Source of the DNA: Ceratodon purpureus | Taxonomy: Eukaryota; Streptophyta; Bryopsida; Pseudoditrichales; Ditrichaceae | NCBI GenBank assembly: GCA_014871385.1 | Contig: CM026427.1 | Span: 7,445,909-7,509,908, forward strand | Direction: 5' to 3' | DNA length: 64,000 nt | Shown here: positions 13,298 to 25,911 of the stretch, one piece after another | Numbering within the stretch: the first letter of the stretch is position 1 | Layout of the letters: each line of letters opens with the position of its first letter | The notes under the pieces: model-generated | Database searches by the model: none | Told to the model about the DNA's origin: nothing | Seen by the model: the letters and a program-made list of their open reading frames with translations, nothing else | Position numbers and translations under genes: made by a program

Positions 13298-15148
13298 TGC
13301 AAATAAGCGACACCAAAATCTTTGGAATTGCAAAACTTAACAGCCGAAGCACCTTGTAACAGCAAACGAGAAGATGTCTAGGCCAATGTCTCTATAGATA
13401 TCGGACCAACTATAATCACAATAACGCATATATGTCTCTATAGACATCTAAAGGGATATCCGCAAAAACGTCAGAGTCAACATTTAGAAAATGTGACGGT
13501 TTTTTCAGTGCTCAACTCCAATGTTATAAACAATACCAATAAAAAACTATTAAAAAATATTCTAGCATTAATCAGGTAACAATTTTTGGCAACGTATATT
13601 TTAATGTGGAACATATTCTAATTTTAGAAAAATGTGGAACATATTCTTCTTCACATATATATAAATTGGAAAAAGTTATGGCAAAAAATTCCATCTACAA
13701 CCTTCTCTTATCTTTTATAATTTGTGTGTGTACTTTTTCACTACAACAAGGCTATAATATTTTATATAAACGTTAATGTGGATTGCATGTTTGTGAATTT
13801 GAACTTCTTTTTTGGCATTGATAGAACGCATCACTTAATTGTACTATTTCAATTTTTTTTTAAATTTCTACCACCAATTTTAATTTATGAAGTTCTTTAA
13901 GATTAAAAAAGAGCTAAGTTTTGCATTTTGACAAACAAGTTGGTGAACCATAGCCTGCAAACATCCATTCCCATTATCAAACTTCTATAATAATCATTAC
14001 AAATTTTATTTTGAAATTTATTTAAGGGCAAAATAAATTCAAAAATTATTTTTAATCTTTGGATCAAACTCCATTTTTAAATGATAATACATACAAGACA
14101 TTGTCATAACATTGTTTTGTGTTTGAATATGAGAATGTGCTTATTCTACGAAGAATAAATACCTCTATCTTGTAGTGAGAGCTCTAATTAGATGTGTTGA
14201 TTGAAAAACAAACCAGTTTTTTTAATGGACTAGGTTATGCGGGGCTGTACGGCCCCCGCAAACCACCGGAGCCTTTGATGCGAGCAATTTTGCAATATAC
14301 ACAATATAGATAAAACTGTATATTACATAATTGATATAGATAAAAAAATATATATTTTTGCTCCTTTCTCTTCCTTCTTCCAATGGACATGCCCGTTCAA
14401 TATATTTTTTAGAATTTAATTTTCTCTTCAAATGGACACAATTTTTTGAACTTTCAGATGGATTTTTTTTTTTTCTTTTAAAATTTAAAAAAAAATTAAA
14501 TTTATTTTTTCTTCTTTTCTTCTTCTTAACCCGATCAGTCCTGTGACTGACTGATGGACGGACATCATTATTTTTATAAATTGAGTTACAATATTGTTCA
14601 ATGCATGACCAGAATTTGGATAAATTATTTTTTCATTAAATAATTAACATTTTTTGATCCTATTTTACTATGTTTTAGTTTTTTCACATTCCAATGATAC
14701 TTTAAATCATCAAATATTTTACTAAGAATCCAGGTAGAGCTTGTAGCGCCGAAAGCGATGAAGGTATGCATCCTAAAACCCACACGGTACCTGAAGCCGC
14801 TATCATCTATCAGAAGCCTACATTCTGCCCCTGAATTTTTAAAATTGTAAGATAGTTATCGCTTACATTCTTCCCTTCCTTCGTCGTCGTCTGCTTGGAG
14901 CTCAACTCGACCATCACTTCGAACAGAGCGATTAAGAGTTATACACCCAAAACCGACACCTCACATAAAGCCGCCATTCTCTACCCCTTCGCAACATTCT
15001 ACCTCCCAATTCATCGAATCGCCTAGATACTGTCGCGTTTGAGCACGGAGTCGATGATGTTGGTTGTTTTTGAGCTTGAATGAGTTGATGTGTGTGAGCT
15101 CGACGGAGCTGTGGGAGCTCAAGAGCACAGAGAAGGCGCAGCGATTTG
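13298..15148. other. AT-rich spacer and upstream region of the TRAPPC13 gene
   Basis: Long A and T runs with no recognisable gene. Near 13375-13460 the phrase TCTCTATAGA.ATC occurs twice about 50 bases apart. A short GC-rich palindrome (TGCGGGG...CCCCGCA) sits at 14238-14260. Composition becomes less AT-rich from about 14.85 kb, where the promoter of the next gene should begin. Confidence 0.4.
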
Positions 15149-15157
15149 AAACCCTAA
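15149..15157 (+). promoter_or_regulatory. telo-box (AAACCCTAA) upstream of TRAPPC13
   Basis: AAACCCTAA lies about 140 bases before the ATG. Telo-boxes near the start of plant housekeeping and translation genes are known to support expression in dividing cells. It may be in the promoter or 5' UTR, since the transcription start is not visible. Confidence 0.4.
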
Positions 15158-15298
15158 CGAGTGTGATCGGAGTGTAGTCGCCACATTCGCTGCGTCTCAT
15201 TCACGTCCCTTGTTGCGGTACGGCGAGACTCGGATCCTTCACGGTGCGCCGGGGGGAGCGGACTTTGTTTGTGAGGTGAACGGTGGTTGCGATCGAAG

Positions 15299-18200
15299 AT
15301 GAGTTCGCCGGGCGGGACGGGCCACTCGCTGGCGTTTCGCGTCATGCGGCTATGTCGACCTGCATTGCAAGTAGACCTAGGGCTTAGGTTCGACCCGATG
15401 GATCTTATTCAAGGGGAGGATTTGCACGACGGCGAGGAGTTGCAAGCCAGCATCGAAGCGCGGGAGAAGGAGGGGCCGTATTGGCGTCGAAGCGAATTGG
15501 AGAAGCCGATTGATGCGTTAGGGCTTCCTGGCCTATTGGTGCTGCCGCAGACGTTCGGGTAAGAGTTAGGTTGCCAGTGAAATGGATCATTCTCGGTTTA
15601 TGATATCTTTTAATTGCGTTTTTGATTGCCTAGATTTTGTTTTCTCCGAAATTTCGAATGAGATCACGTACTTCAGCTGCGAGCACACATTTATTGATTG
15701 AGAAGTGTTAAGAGACGTTATTCTAAGCTGGAGAATAAGAATTCTGGACATTTTTAGTGAGACTGTAATGGTGTGCGACTTTGGACTATAGGTTAGATTA
15801 TTTTAGCTGTGAACTGAGCATCTGATGTGATTTTTTCGTTGAATGACTTTTGAGGAATTGGCTTTCTGCTACTGTTAATGATCAATTTCTGCTGGACTTG
15901 GTTGGAGAGCAGCTCCATTTACTTAGGCGAGTCCTTCTGCAGCTACATCAGCGTTGGCAATCACACGAGTCATGATGTTCGGGATGTTGGAATCAAGGCA
16001 AGGTTCTCTTTGGCTTGGTTCATTGCATGAGCTGATCAGGATTTCAGTTAGTGTACCCTTGACAAGATTTGCAGAGGAGGAGTGTTTAGGATTTTAATTG
16101 GCGACTGTGATGATTCTGCAGGCGGAGTTGCAAACAGAGAGGCAGCGGGTGACCTTGTATGACAGTACGAAGGCTCCGATGGATTTCGTTCGGGCAGGGG
16201 GCCGTCATGATTTCATTATTGAGCACGACATCAAAGAACTTGGACCTCATACGTATGTTTCATTGCTTAGCTACTTCTCTCAAGCTGTGAAAGTGCTTGG
16301 GCTAAAAGGATTCTCAATGGGTTGTTCCTAGTTGGACTATTAGCAGTGGTTCTTGAAGTATGTATACGCTCTTCAGCAGCGCAACAAACTGTTAGGTGTG
16401 CAGGACATGTTGATGTCGAGCTGCAGTAAACTGAGAAAATGTAGCAATTTCGGGTGATGTAGGTTAGTCTGTATGGCGGTCTACACCGATTCTGATGGTG
16501 AACGGAAGTACCTGCCACAATACTTCAAGTTCTTGGCATCAAATCCTCTCTCAGTCCGGACTAAGGTGCTCAACTTTCTATGTATTTCGCACATCCTGCT
16601 GTTTCTTGTTCAAGTTTACGGTCATCCAATGCCTCAGATAGGGTGCTCCTGCTCTTGCTCGAATAGTTTGTGCAACCGCCGAGTTCTGTTTTCTTTGCAT
16701 TCTATGTGCATGCTTGTGGTGTTGCACATTCTTAGCTGCTAATTAGCTGATTCCTTTTGACAATCGTAGGACGCTCTAATGAAGCAGTCACGTTTGATTT
16801 CATGGATATTTTATAGATTCCAAAATGGGAGCTGATTTTACGTATCGTGTTTATGTTTTGTAGGTGCGCACAGTGAAGGTAAGAATCGTACATCCTGGCC
16901 GTTATTAAATCATGTTCGAAAATTTTGGATATTTGTGTAAACTATGAGATTGTAGTATATCGTTAGTCACTTGGGCATGTAAGAGTAATCAATTCCTGCA
17001 GGTTGTCACTAAATATTTTCTGATGTAATGGATCTCAAGATCTCCAAAGTTGATTTCCACTTTCAACTGGCCAATTCAGGAAACTACGTATTTGGAGGCT
17101 TGTATAGAGAATAGCACAAAATCACTTCTTTTCCTGGACCATGTGCGCTTCGATCCACAACCTCCTATGACCGTGACTGTTTTGGAAGTGGAGAGCAATG
17201 ATAATGATGAATCTGAAGGGCCACTGAGGTTTCTTCTTTACCAAATTTTATGTTTATAGTGGTTGCGGTTTTGCACTTATATCCAAGTCAATATTTGGGT
17301 GGGTTTCTTTCGTTATGTTGTCTATGGTGGAGTACGCTAGGACCATAACCAGGAGCTATTTTCTTCAGTGGTCTTTTGAAGCAGATTAAAGTCATAAAAG
17401 CAAATGGCGGTACTCGCCATTTTCTTTACCAGTTCCATAAACCAGCAGGAGCACCAGTATCAGCTAAAGCAGATGGAAGTAATACTCTTGGGAAGCTGGA
17501 AATCATGTGGCGTACAACACTTGGTGAACCAGGTCGCTTGCAAACACAACAAATTTTGGGCAACGTGAGTAATTTTGACCTCCATTGATTTTGATCTATG
17601 TCTCGCAAAGGTTTTCAGTGCTTCAAAAACTTTTTGGCTCTATTTCTTTTGTTATATCTGCCTATCAAATTTGGTGCGTCCTCAAGTCACTACCAGTTGG
17701 CATCTTTTACAGCTTAGTGATAGGAGAAGGTTTGGGCTTATCATGTTTACTCTCTGCTTGATCTCATCGAGTATTGATGTGTCTTGTACGACTTGCAGCC
17801 ATCACCTCGAAAGGAAGTGAGTCTTCGTATTGTGGAGCTCCCATCTCGTATCGTTGTGGAGAGGCCTTTTCAGGTATTGACTGCTCCCGAGCTATTCTTT
17901 CTTTGAAGGTTCTACCCTGCAGCTGAAAATGCCAACTAATCTGTATACTGAAGTTCCTACTCAATATACCAGTGCATATTAGATAGGTTTCACGACTATC
18001 TGAAACTAAGGGAAGTTTAATGTCTCTGGGCCTGGAAGTTTTTCTGTCCATATACTAAACTCCCCTTTCGACAACTGAAACATGGTGCTGTTATAGTACT
18101 TTCCAAGTGAAGCACGGCTCTTACCAGCTAATGATCACGTTGGATACTTGGGAATTTGTGGAACGACCTTTATTAATGGCATGCCTTCGCTTGAAATATT

Positions 18201-19237
18201 CCTTACGTATTTCCTCGTTCATTTTGCAGCTAGTTTTAATCTGAAGTTTGAGAATTCTTGGCCCAGTCACTGAATGTGGTCACTAATTTTCTTTATGTAT
18301 ATTTCCTCTGCACTTACAGGTTCGAATGAGTGTAAGCAACCAAACTGATAGAGCTATTGGTCCTCTTCAAATTTCTATTTCTCAAGATGATGATCAGGGT
18401 GTGCCGAGAGCAATCGTTGTGAACGGCCTTTGGAGTATGGTGAGTCTCTATTTGGAGTTGATCTTAGTCTTTGGGATTTATTTGATTCTGGAGACAGTGA
18501 TAATATTTTGATTTTGCCTCTGATTAGTTTGTGCATCAGTATTTTGTTTGTAGCCTACAATGGTGATAATTTTTTTGACTATTTTGTCATGATTTTAATG
18601 AATTTCTAATACATGATGTGTGATCATCGTTGCAGACTGTGCCTCAGTTAGAGCCACTAGCTTCCACAGATGTTTATCTGGTGCGTTTTGCCTCTCTTTC
18701 TATGCTACTATGGTCTCAACCTTCTCCAACGTGAATTCCTTATGTACATGGATGTCGTATTCTGAAACGCTGGACAATGGATCTGGTCGTGATAATCAAG
18801 ATTAGTTTTTTGTTCCGATTTTCATCAGGAAGGCATCTGTCATTATCAATGCTTACTTTAGTGTCTGTTTGAGATTGGTACAGAGCTTATTAGCAACAGC
18901 AGTTGGCGTTCAGAAAATTACCGGCATAACGGTCGCTGATAGACGAGATGGCAAGCCTTATGACACTCTTACAGCTACTGAGGTACAATCTTTGTGTTTT
19001 TGCTTTTGTCTGAGCTTTAGAATTGCTGAAGGACATATCTAGCTACTTTTTCCTGGAGCTCAAGGGGATCTGGAACTCTTTTCTTTCTTTGATACCTGCC
19101 TCAAAGGAAGAAAACGGAAGACGACGGAAGATAACAACTTCTCGTTTGTGTTAGTGTTGTCGTTTTTGCGGGTGGGTGTTGAAGATTTTTATAATTTGTG
19201 CTGAGTTTTTTTGCAGGTGTTTGTGGAACTTGAATGA
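15299..19237 (+). CDS. TRAPPC13: TRAPPC13, subunit of the TRAPP vesicle-tethering complex
   Basis: Twelve exons (15299-15558, 15913-15997, 16122-16252, 16463-16565, 16864-16878, 17080-17228, 17369-17564, 17799-17873, 18320-18439, 18636-18680, 18884-18982, 19217-19237) join in frame to 432 residues, close to the usual family length. Family signatures appear in order: 'HSLAFRVMRLCRP' near the N-terminus, 'DALGLPGLLVLPQ', 'AELQTERQRV', 'DGERKYLPQYFKF', 'NPLSVRTK', 'LEACIENSTKS', 'GEPGRLQTQQILGN' and 'GVQKITGITV'. TRAPPC13 is a soluble beta-rich subunit of metazoan TRAPPIII and of plant TRAPP complexes acting at Golgi and post-Golgi membranes. Intron 2 begins with GC rather than GT, and exon 5 is only 15 bases; both are needed to keep the conserved protein. 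Confidence 0.93.
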
Positions 19238-20784
19238 AGACCATATTTTGATCGCCGACATATCGTGTTTGAACAGGGCATTTGCCTGTCAATTTCTGGA
19301 ACTGGTTTGAAGCATGTAATGCTCTGCCTCGATTCTTTAACTGCAGGTTCCAGATCCTAAACCAGCCATATCTAGGTGCACCACCTTTGAAAGAATTCCT
19401 CAGAGTTCTGATGTTAGTTTCGTTGGAGCAGAGGTGGGGTTGTAGATATTCAGACCTTTGTAGCGTAGAGATTTGTTAGTGCTGTAGTTGCGTTTGGCAG
19501 TTGTAGGATTCAGGTTCAATTTTGACGTGTATTCTGTTTGGAGGTTCATTGAAACTGACAGTGATATTCTCTTTGTACCTTTCAGGTCATGCAGATAATT
19601 GGGTTTCAGAGTTATGCAAGGAACAGTTCAGAGTTAGTAGCTTCGTTGGTTACTCCTTTTTCCGAGTAAAATTCTTTGTAAATAGTCACTTCAGAAGACC
19701 TTACGTTATACGGGTACACGCATTTGGTGCTGATAATCGAAGTATACATGGATTGCTTCGGTTTGTAGTACATCCTCTTAGACAGATGCCTTCTCTGCTC
19801 TACTCTATCACTCTGAATTTCATTTATGGCACGAGCTGAAACATCCATTATAGCGCGACAAGGACTGACTCTACACAGCTTAGCCCTATCAAAAACCGCA
19901 GATTGGAGGCACTGCGATCTCATTCATCTGGGAGCTAAAGTAAGGAAGCGGGAAAGGATCACATAAACTGAGACAGCTCAATCTGCATCTCTAACCACAT
20001 CCGGAGTAGATGTAACAGCCGTCCGTGCTTTACTTCGTCCTCGCACTGCAGCGACTGCAACTGTAAAACTTTCAGAAACATGCTTTCACCAACGCCTGCA
20101 AATGCAGTCGCACGGCCACGGTCTTGAGAACTGCACCCGCCCTAAGTGCCGAACCATCTGAAGACCTTCTATAAAATTTTCCATGATGAGGTCTAGGAGA
20201 AACCTGGGCAACCTGGCCTCCAGAATTAACTGTAGATACTTATTAAATGCACGCAAGAAATATCCAAAAAGCTCTCAAGTCCTCTCTCTGCTCGTACTTC
20301 ACCCATACTATACTATTACTTGCACCTCCAAAAGCGCTGAGCTAGCTGAAACCTGGGGAGTCTACAGTAGTACACTGACATTCGATGGACCGCAGCGCGA
20401 TTCTATATCTCGGTTCCATCGACCCCAATTGAAGTGCATGCTGGGAGCACTGCCCCCTTGGGACGCGTAGACTTCTTCATCCACGAGTACTGCATTGGAG
20501 TGTCCGCCATGGCCTGTAACGCCTCCACGTTCGGTCCTTCCCCACACTGGAAGCTCGGGAGCATGGCAATGCATTAAAAGTGGTCCCCCACTCAAGACTG
20601 ACTTGAGAATTGTATATAGCTCTCTCGCTCGTACCGTCTCTTCCAAGAAACGTGAGCGTTATTTAACCTTGGGGCGAAATAACTTCTTCTCAATCTGCTC
20701 ACACTTGAGAGAATTAGCTTGGAGTCGTCGGTTTCGCTTCCTTGCTAAGAGTGAGAGTTGTGAGTGTTTTCAGAGTTGGGCAAA
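19238..20784. other. spacer: TRAPPC13 3' end and oleosin promoter
   Basis: No convincing gene. The right half is the promoter and 5' UTR of the oleosin gene. It contains a GCATGC (RY-like core) at about 20439, a type of element used by seed- and spore-storage gene regulators, but one short match is weak evidence. Confidence 0.4.
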
Positions 20785-21811
20785 ATGGCGGACGCTGCAC
20801 CAGAGATCAAGAGGAAGGCTCAGGATTTATACGGCCAAGCGCAGCAAAATGCGCCGCTTAACCGGCGTCAGGTGCTGGGATTGGTGACCATTCTCGTGGC
20901 GCTGGGCACTATCCTCACTCTTGCAGGGCTCACTTTCGCCGGCACATCGATCACGGTCCTCCTGGCATCGCCTGTGCTCCTTTTCTTCAGCCCTATCCTC
21001 GTACCGCTTGCGGTTATTGCATTCTTCTCCATCGGCAGCCTGTTGGGCTTCGGGGGTTTCGTCTCCTTCGTGGTCTGGGCGTACAAATACTACAAGGGCG
21101 GACATCCTGTTGGCTCCGACCAGGTTCGAAATTAATTCTCTCTCAATGCGTCGGCTGTGTGGGTCTAATTTTCTTTCCAATTGGGTTCTCGGAGTGCAGT
21201 GAAGAGTTTCGTGTCGTGATTATTTTTTTAGGGGCCAATTATGGTTTTTGAGACCAATTGATTTTTGGTCCTCGAAATGTTGAATTAGTCGAGAAGGTCG
21301 TTGTCGCTGTTGACAAGTGTTACATGTCTTTGATCCGGCGGGTGTGTCGTGTATCAATTCTCAATCTCTGGTTCATTAGTTTTATTTTTATTGATAATAC
21401 TCGGTGTGACAGCATGGGTTAAGTGAGTTGCGCTCCTTTCGTCACTTGTGCCTTGCATTGTGTAAAACCTCTTGACGCATGCATTACTACATTTTCGTGC
21501 GGAAGGTGTATTCCTACGAGGTTTTCTTATTTAGCTATTTTCGGAATATGGAAAGGCTGGCGCTGCTGATAAAAAAGTATTTATGAAAATGGGACGGAGT
21601 TTTACGAACATGAGGTATATTTGTCACAGCTGCAGACTAGTCCATGTGGACTTCACTTCTGAATAGGGATCATGTGGATGGTGTGCAGGTTGATGCTGCT
21701 CGTTACCGCCTCTATGAAGGAGCAAACACGGTGAAGAGCAAGGCGCAACAGTACAGCCAGGAAGCTAAGGACTACGTTAAGGCCAAAACTGACACTAGCA
21801 CAGCGGCCTAG
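20785..21811 (+). CDS. oleosin, lipid-droplet coat protein
   Basis: Two exons (20785-21123 and 21689-21811) give 153 residues, a normal oleosin size. ATG 20785 is the first ATG in frame. A short polar N-terminus (to about residue 27) is followed by the long uninterrupted hydrophobic hairpin of about 70 residues. The hairpin contains an exact proline knot, P-x5-S-P-x3-P ('PVLLFFSPILVP'), and then a C-terminal amphipathic tail rich in Lys, Gln and Ala ('KSKAQQYSQEAKDY'). Oleosins insert the hairpin into the triacylglycerol core and keep oil bodies small; in mosses they occur in spores and vegetative oil bodies. If the intron were retained, the frame would continue only three codons past the exon, removing the tail. 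Confidence 0.95.
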
Positions 21812-23941
21812 GCCTAACAACCAGAGTTGGTTATGTCAGCATGTGACATACTAAGGTTCCGATTGTTCATATGTTCAGTGAATTGGTGGAAATGAAACTG
21901 TGTGGTCTTACGGTATATAAAGACGTAAATTTGAGCTTCGTGCTCCATACTTACTTGACATGCCTACTCTCTTGAAATGTGTTAATCCGAAAAGGCTTTC
22001 GAGGTTGGCAAATTTGCAATGCATCAGCTGGTCAAAGTGCATGCATGCTCTGTTTCGTGCTACTGGAAGTGAAGGAAAAAAATTCCTGGCACAGTACTTG
22101 AGAAGTGAAACTGCTTGAGTACTTTCGAACCTTTGAAATTTGTGTGAGTTATGGGAGGGAATTTAAACCCGCTGCTGAATATCTGCAAACTGGAGTGTTT
22201 TTTCTTGAATATTTTCTCCTGGTGAGGCAGGTTTATGAACTGAGAGGTTAGCATGGAAATGTGACCACCATAAGTCGTGCGTCCTTTCCAGATGCCGAGG
22301 GCACAGGAGATCATCAGGAGGAATAAGTAGAAGCGCAGTTTCTTCCCCTGAGAAATCCTGGAAGCTGACACAAGCTCTAATGTGCATACGATCATTGTAA
22401 AGCATAAGGCAAGTGCATGCATAACACTTTAAGCTGCTTTTTCAATAATGGAAAAAATATCCATAAGCAAATCATTCTGAGTCTAGCAAATGAAAACGAA
22501 AGTAGTTTGATTACGTGCAGTAAGTACCAAAAATATTAAAAATTGCATACATAGATTTGCAAAGTAGATGTGAACAAATTCTTGTATTATGAAACCAGAT
22601 GATATCACCAATTTTAGATGTCTCAGATTTCATATCCATAGTTTTTGTAAATTTTAAATTTTTTCTCTGTTCGGTTCTCATGCATACTTTGTCAGAGATG
22701 GGTTCAGTACTCAACCATACGATATCTATTTTGCGTGTCTATGAAGTGTCTATGAATGGAACCAGTCCATGAAGGGTGTACTTGCCTTAAAACATATTGG
22801 AGCATACATTTAAACATTTCCCAAAATGACCACCTCTCAGCCATCCACCTCAGTAACAACTTGCACCCGCGAGCCATCAACCTTTGAAAGAAGTAGCCAG
22901 AACGTGTTTCACGTGTACGAACATATTCCCTCTAATGGGTTTCCTAAGCAACAAGGATTTTCACAGGAACATCCCGTGTGCTCCGTTGGTATAATAAGTT
23001 CCTCGTGCGCTCCTCGTGTAGCCGAATGCCTCCTATCAATGTAAAAACTCGAACTCAAGACAGATGCAAGCTCCTTCCTTCACTGGGTATCGGTATGGTG
23101 TCTGCACACAATTGAAAGACTTTGCACCGTCACTAAAATCCAATGTCCAGATGTTGTGCACCAAAGCAGTTCAATGAGTGAAACATTTCAAGTAGATTTA
23201 ACGAATTATACAACAGTTGATTAAATCACAACATATTGCTCGAGTAACTTACTATACCAGAATCTCCAGGCTATCTACTCTCTTGCAAGACCATGTCCTT
23301 ATAAATTATTGCTGATACGCATACATGACACGGATACTACCCAGGTGCTAGACCATAGCCTCATGCATCACGCTTCTCTTTGGCATCGTGATGTTGATCA
23401 CGTACTAATTCCACACTTCCCCAAGTAGACTAAATTGTAGACATATTCTTCCACAGTTATATACTTGTGGTCCGGGAAATGACATCATGGGTTGGACTGA
23501 GCGGATAAACTTCCAATCCAGACACAAGTTCCTACAAGACTGCTTGAAACAAAGTTGGCTTGCGGGCTTAGCCTGCCAAAAACTCAAACAAATTCATTCA
23601 GGACGAACACGGAACCATGGAATTAGTCGAACAAGTAAGATAGGTGATACCCATGACAACTCGCCAGTTTTGTGTAATTAAACCTAGCAGCGCTCCTGCC
23701 TTAAAAGTAAAAGTAATTAAAAGTAAAAGTTGTGTACAAATTATTATCAGTTTTTAACTTACATATAGTGATTAAATTGTCCTGTTCTTGTATTATCTTG
23801 TACTCTGTTCACAAGAATGTGTCACGTATTGTTTATATATTCACCTTGATTAATAATTCCTTGGCTGTTTTTCAGAGTTTGCTTCATCGGTGTTCATACT
23901 GATTTTTATAATTTAAAATTTGAGAGTGTCATTTTGCTTCC
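21812..23941. other. spacer, no gene recognised
   Basis: Contains the oleosin 3' UTR and then about 2 kb with only short frames. A 120-codon minus-strand frame at 22060-22422 starts with ATG and has a hydrophobic N-terminus, but nothing in it resembles a known family. Confidence 0.4.
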
Positions 23942-24427
23942 ATGGCGATGGAGAAACAAAATTCAGAGGGTTCTGGTGAGTGGGAGTGCAAGATATGTCT
24001 GAATGAGTTGGAGACCCCAGTTTGCACTACGTGCGGCCATTTATTCTGCTGGCCGTGTTTGTATATGTGGCTTAAAGACGGGCCAAAACCTTGTCCTACA
24101 TGCAAGTCTCTCGTCTTGTCAATTCAGAATAACAAGCATATCATTCCCATGTATTGCAATAACAAACAAGCTTCAAGCAGCGCGTCTTCAAGTGATAGAC
24201 GAGATGACAAAATCCCTCCTTGTCCACGTCTACAGACAAGTATTACAATAAAAAGGAAATCACAAAGAGATACAATGGATGCATTGGTGGACAGTTTTTT
24301 ATTTGAAGGTATCAACAAAGTTAGAACAAACCAAGAAATCATGAAAATAAAGGAAGATGCAAGAGTTCAACTAACAACAATTCTAGAAGAAGCCAAGGCA
24401 AATTTCATGAGAATTTTTGATGGTTAG
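23942..24427 (+). CDS. RING-HC finger protein, RNF5/RMA-like, probable E3 ubiquitin ligase
   Basis: A single-exon frame of 161 residues starting at ATG 23942. Residues about 16-55 form a C3HC4 RING: 'CKIC', 'CTTCGHLFCWPC', 'CPTC'. The 'CGHLFCWPC' block and the following 'IPMY' resemble the RNF5/RNF185/RMA class, which ubiquitinates membrane proteins at the ER. Those proteins end in a membrane anchor, but here the C-terminal half is polar: a Ser-rich linker and then a charged, probably helical segment ('QEIMKIKEDARVQLTTILEE'). A soluble version is therefore predicted. It stands alone in AT-rich DNA without introns, so a retrocopy or truncated relative is possible, although plant RMA genes are often intronless. 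Confidence 0.72.
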   Translation: MAMEKQNSEGSGEWECKICLNELETPVCTTCGHLFCWPCLYMWLKDGPKPCPTCKSLVLSIQNNKHIIPMYCNNKQASSSASSSDRRDDKIPPCPRLQTSITIKRKSQRDTMDALVDSFLFEGINKVRTNQEIMKIKEDARVQLTTILEEAKANFMRIFDG

Positions 24428-25911
24428 AAATGGATTTGAAACATCAATGGTGTTCATCAAGTAACAACTAAATAGCTAACCTTATATTTTTGCCTAGTCA
24501 AACCTAGACAATGTAAACATCCATTTAAATCCAAACTACCAAACAAAGTTGTTTGTCAAATTCGGTCTACAATAGTACTATTGTACAAATATGTCATTTA
24601 AAACAAAGAAATTCGTCTCGATATTTGGATTAAGAAATAGTTTGATTTAAAATACATAGTTCCATTAAAGAAATATATCTTGCCAAAAGATTAAATAGAC
24701 TACAAGACATTATTTCTATCAAATGATGTTACTCTATAGAAATATGAAAGTAATTACTATCCAATTTCAAATGAATCAACAAATATAATTACAAATAGCT
24801 TAAATGTTTTTTACTTATTCACAACACTGATAATACACTCTATGTTATGCACAAGTCATCAAGACCAAGAAACACTCACAGCTTGTATAATATAAATGCC
24901 TCAAAAGGGCATATAACATATCATCTTTGAATAAAATCAGAGCTCATATCAACATTGATGGAATTTATTTCTGCTTGAACTTTTGGAGGCAAAGTTCTAA
25001 GTAATAGCATGACAAGGTTCAATATTCTCAATGTAACAAGTGAACCATATCAAGAACCTGGGTCAACAAGGTCAGTGCCAGAAATATTTCTTTGTCCTTA
25101 ACACAATAGGGTGCTTGCAGCCCTCTCTAAAATGAACATCTTCTGGAAGGACTTTCAAACAAGTGTACTAGAGTTTAAGCATAATTCTCAATATGCACAA
25201 CCATACTTTCAAAGGTAAGGGATCTGAGATAAACCTAACCAGCAAGAATTTGCCAGATAGATCACACTACGAGTTTACAAGAAAACTGTTCAGCATCAAT
25301 ATTAAAAGACAGTAGAGTAGGACCACTGAATGTTAAGAAATGTGTACAACTTCAGATGCATGTTGGCAAAAGGAGACATATGGGACAGGTTTGAAGAAAA
25401 ATTGGGTGCACAACAGTTACAAAAACAAAGGCTAGAGTAGCAGTAATGGTTACCAACCATGCTCCTGAGAATTGACAGTATGGTTGATTAGTCGCTTTAA
25501 AAAAAATCCTATTGATACATGCGCCTCAAAAGTCACAACTAAGTGACTTACAAAACTTTACACTTTTTATCTGTATTGGCTCGCTATAGACTAAAAATCC
25601 CCGGATCACATACTTCCTGCAGTCACTCTTTGTGAGTAGCATAGCATGATTTAAAAATCTGGAAAGCAATTAGAGCAGATCTAACTGGGGCCCCAATCAA
25701 GCATTCAGGGCAAACCCAGGATAGTAGTGTCAATAAAAATTTACAGATGAAGATTGAGAGCAGGACCCCGAAGATATAAGAGATAATAGGCAGACCGGTG
25801 CTCCAACTGCCAGCAACTTCTTTACTTTGTAAGAGAATTATTTTCTCTGTGTCTGGAGGCTGTTCATGTACAACATCTGGAATTAGAGGTGTGATCAAGA
25901 ATATTGCTCTG
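24428..25911. other. AT-rich spacer, possible extra C-terminal exon
   Basis: Mostly AT-rich DNA without a recognised gene. A minus-strand frame at 25623-25900 encodes a strongly hydrophobic stretch ('ISYIFGVLLSIFICKFLLTL') and ends at a stop. It could be an alternative last exon of the neighbouring minus-strand gene, but splice phase favours a stop at 25912, which would leave this part in the 3' UTR. Confidence 0.35.

Noticed and set aside
20362..20646. Minus-strand 94-codon frame upstream of the oleosin gene
   Set aside because: No family features and it sits in the expected promoter; judged chance.
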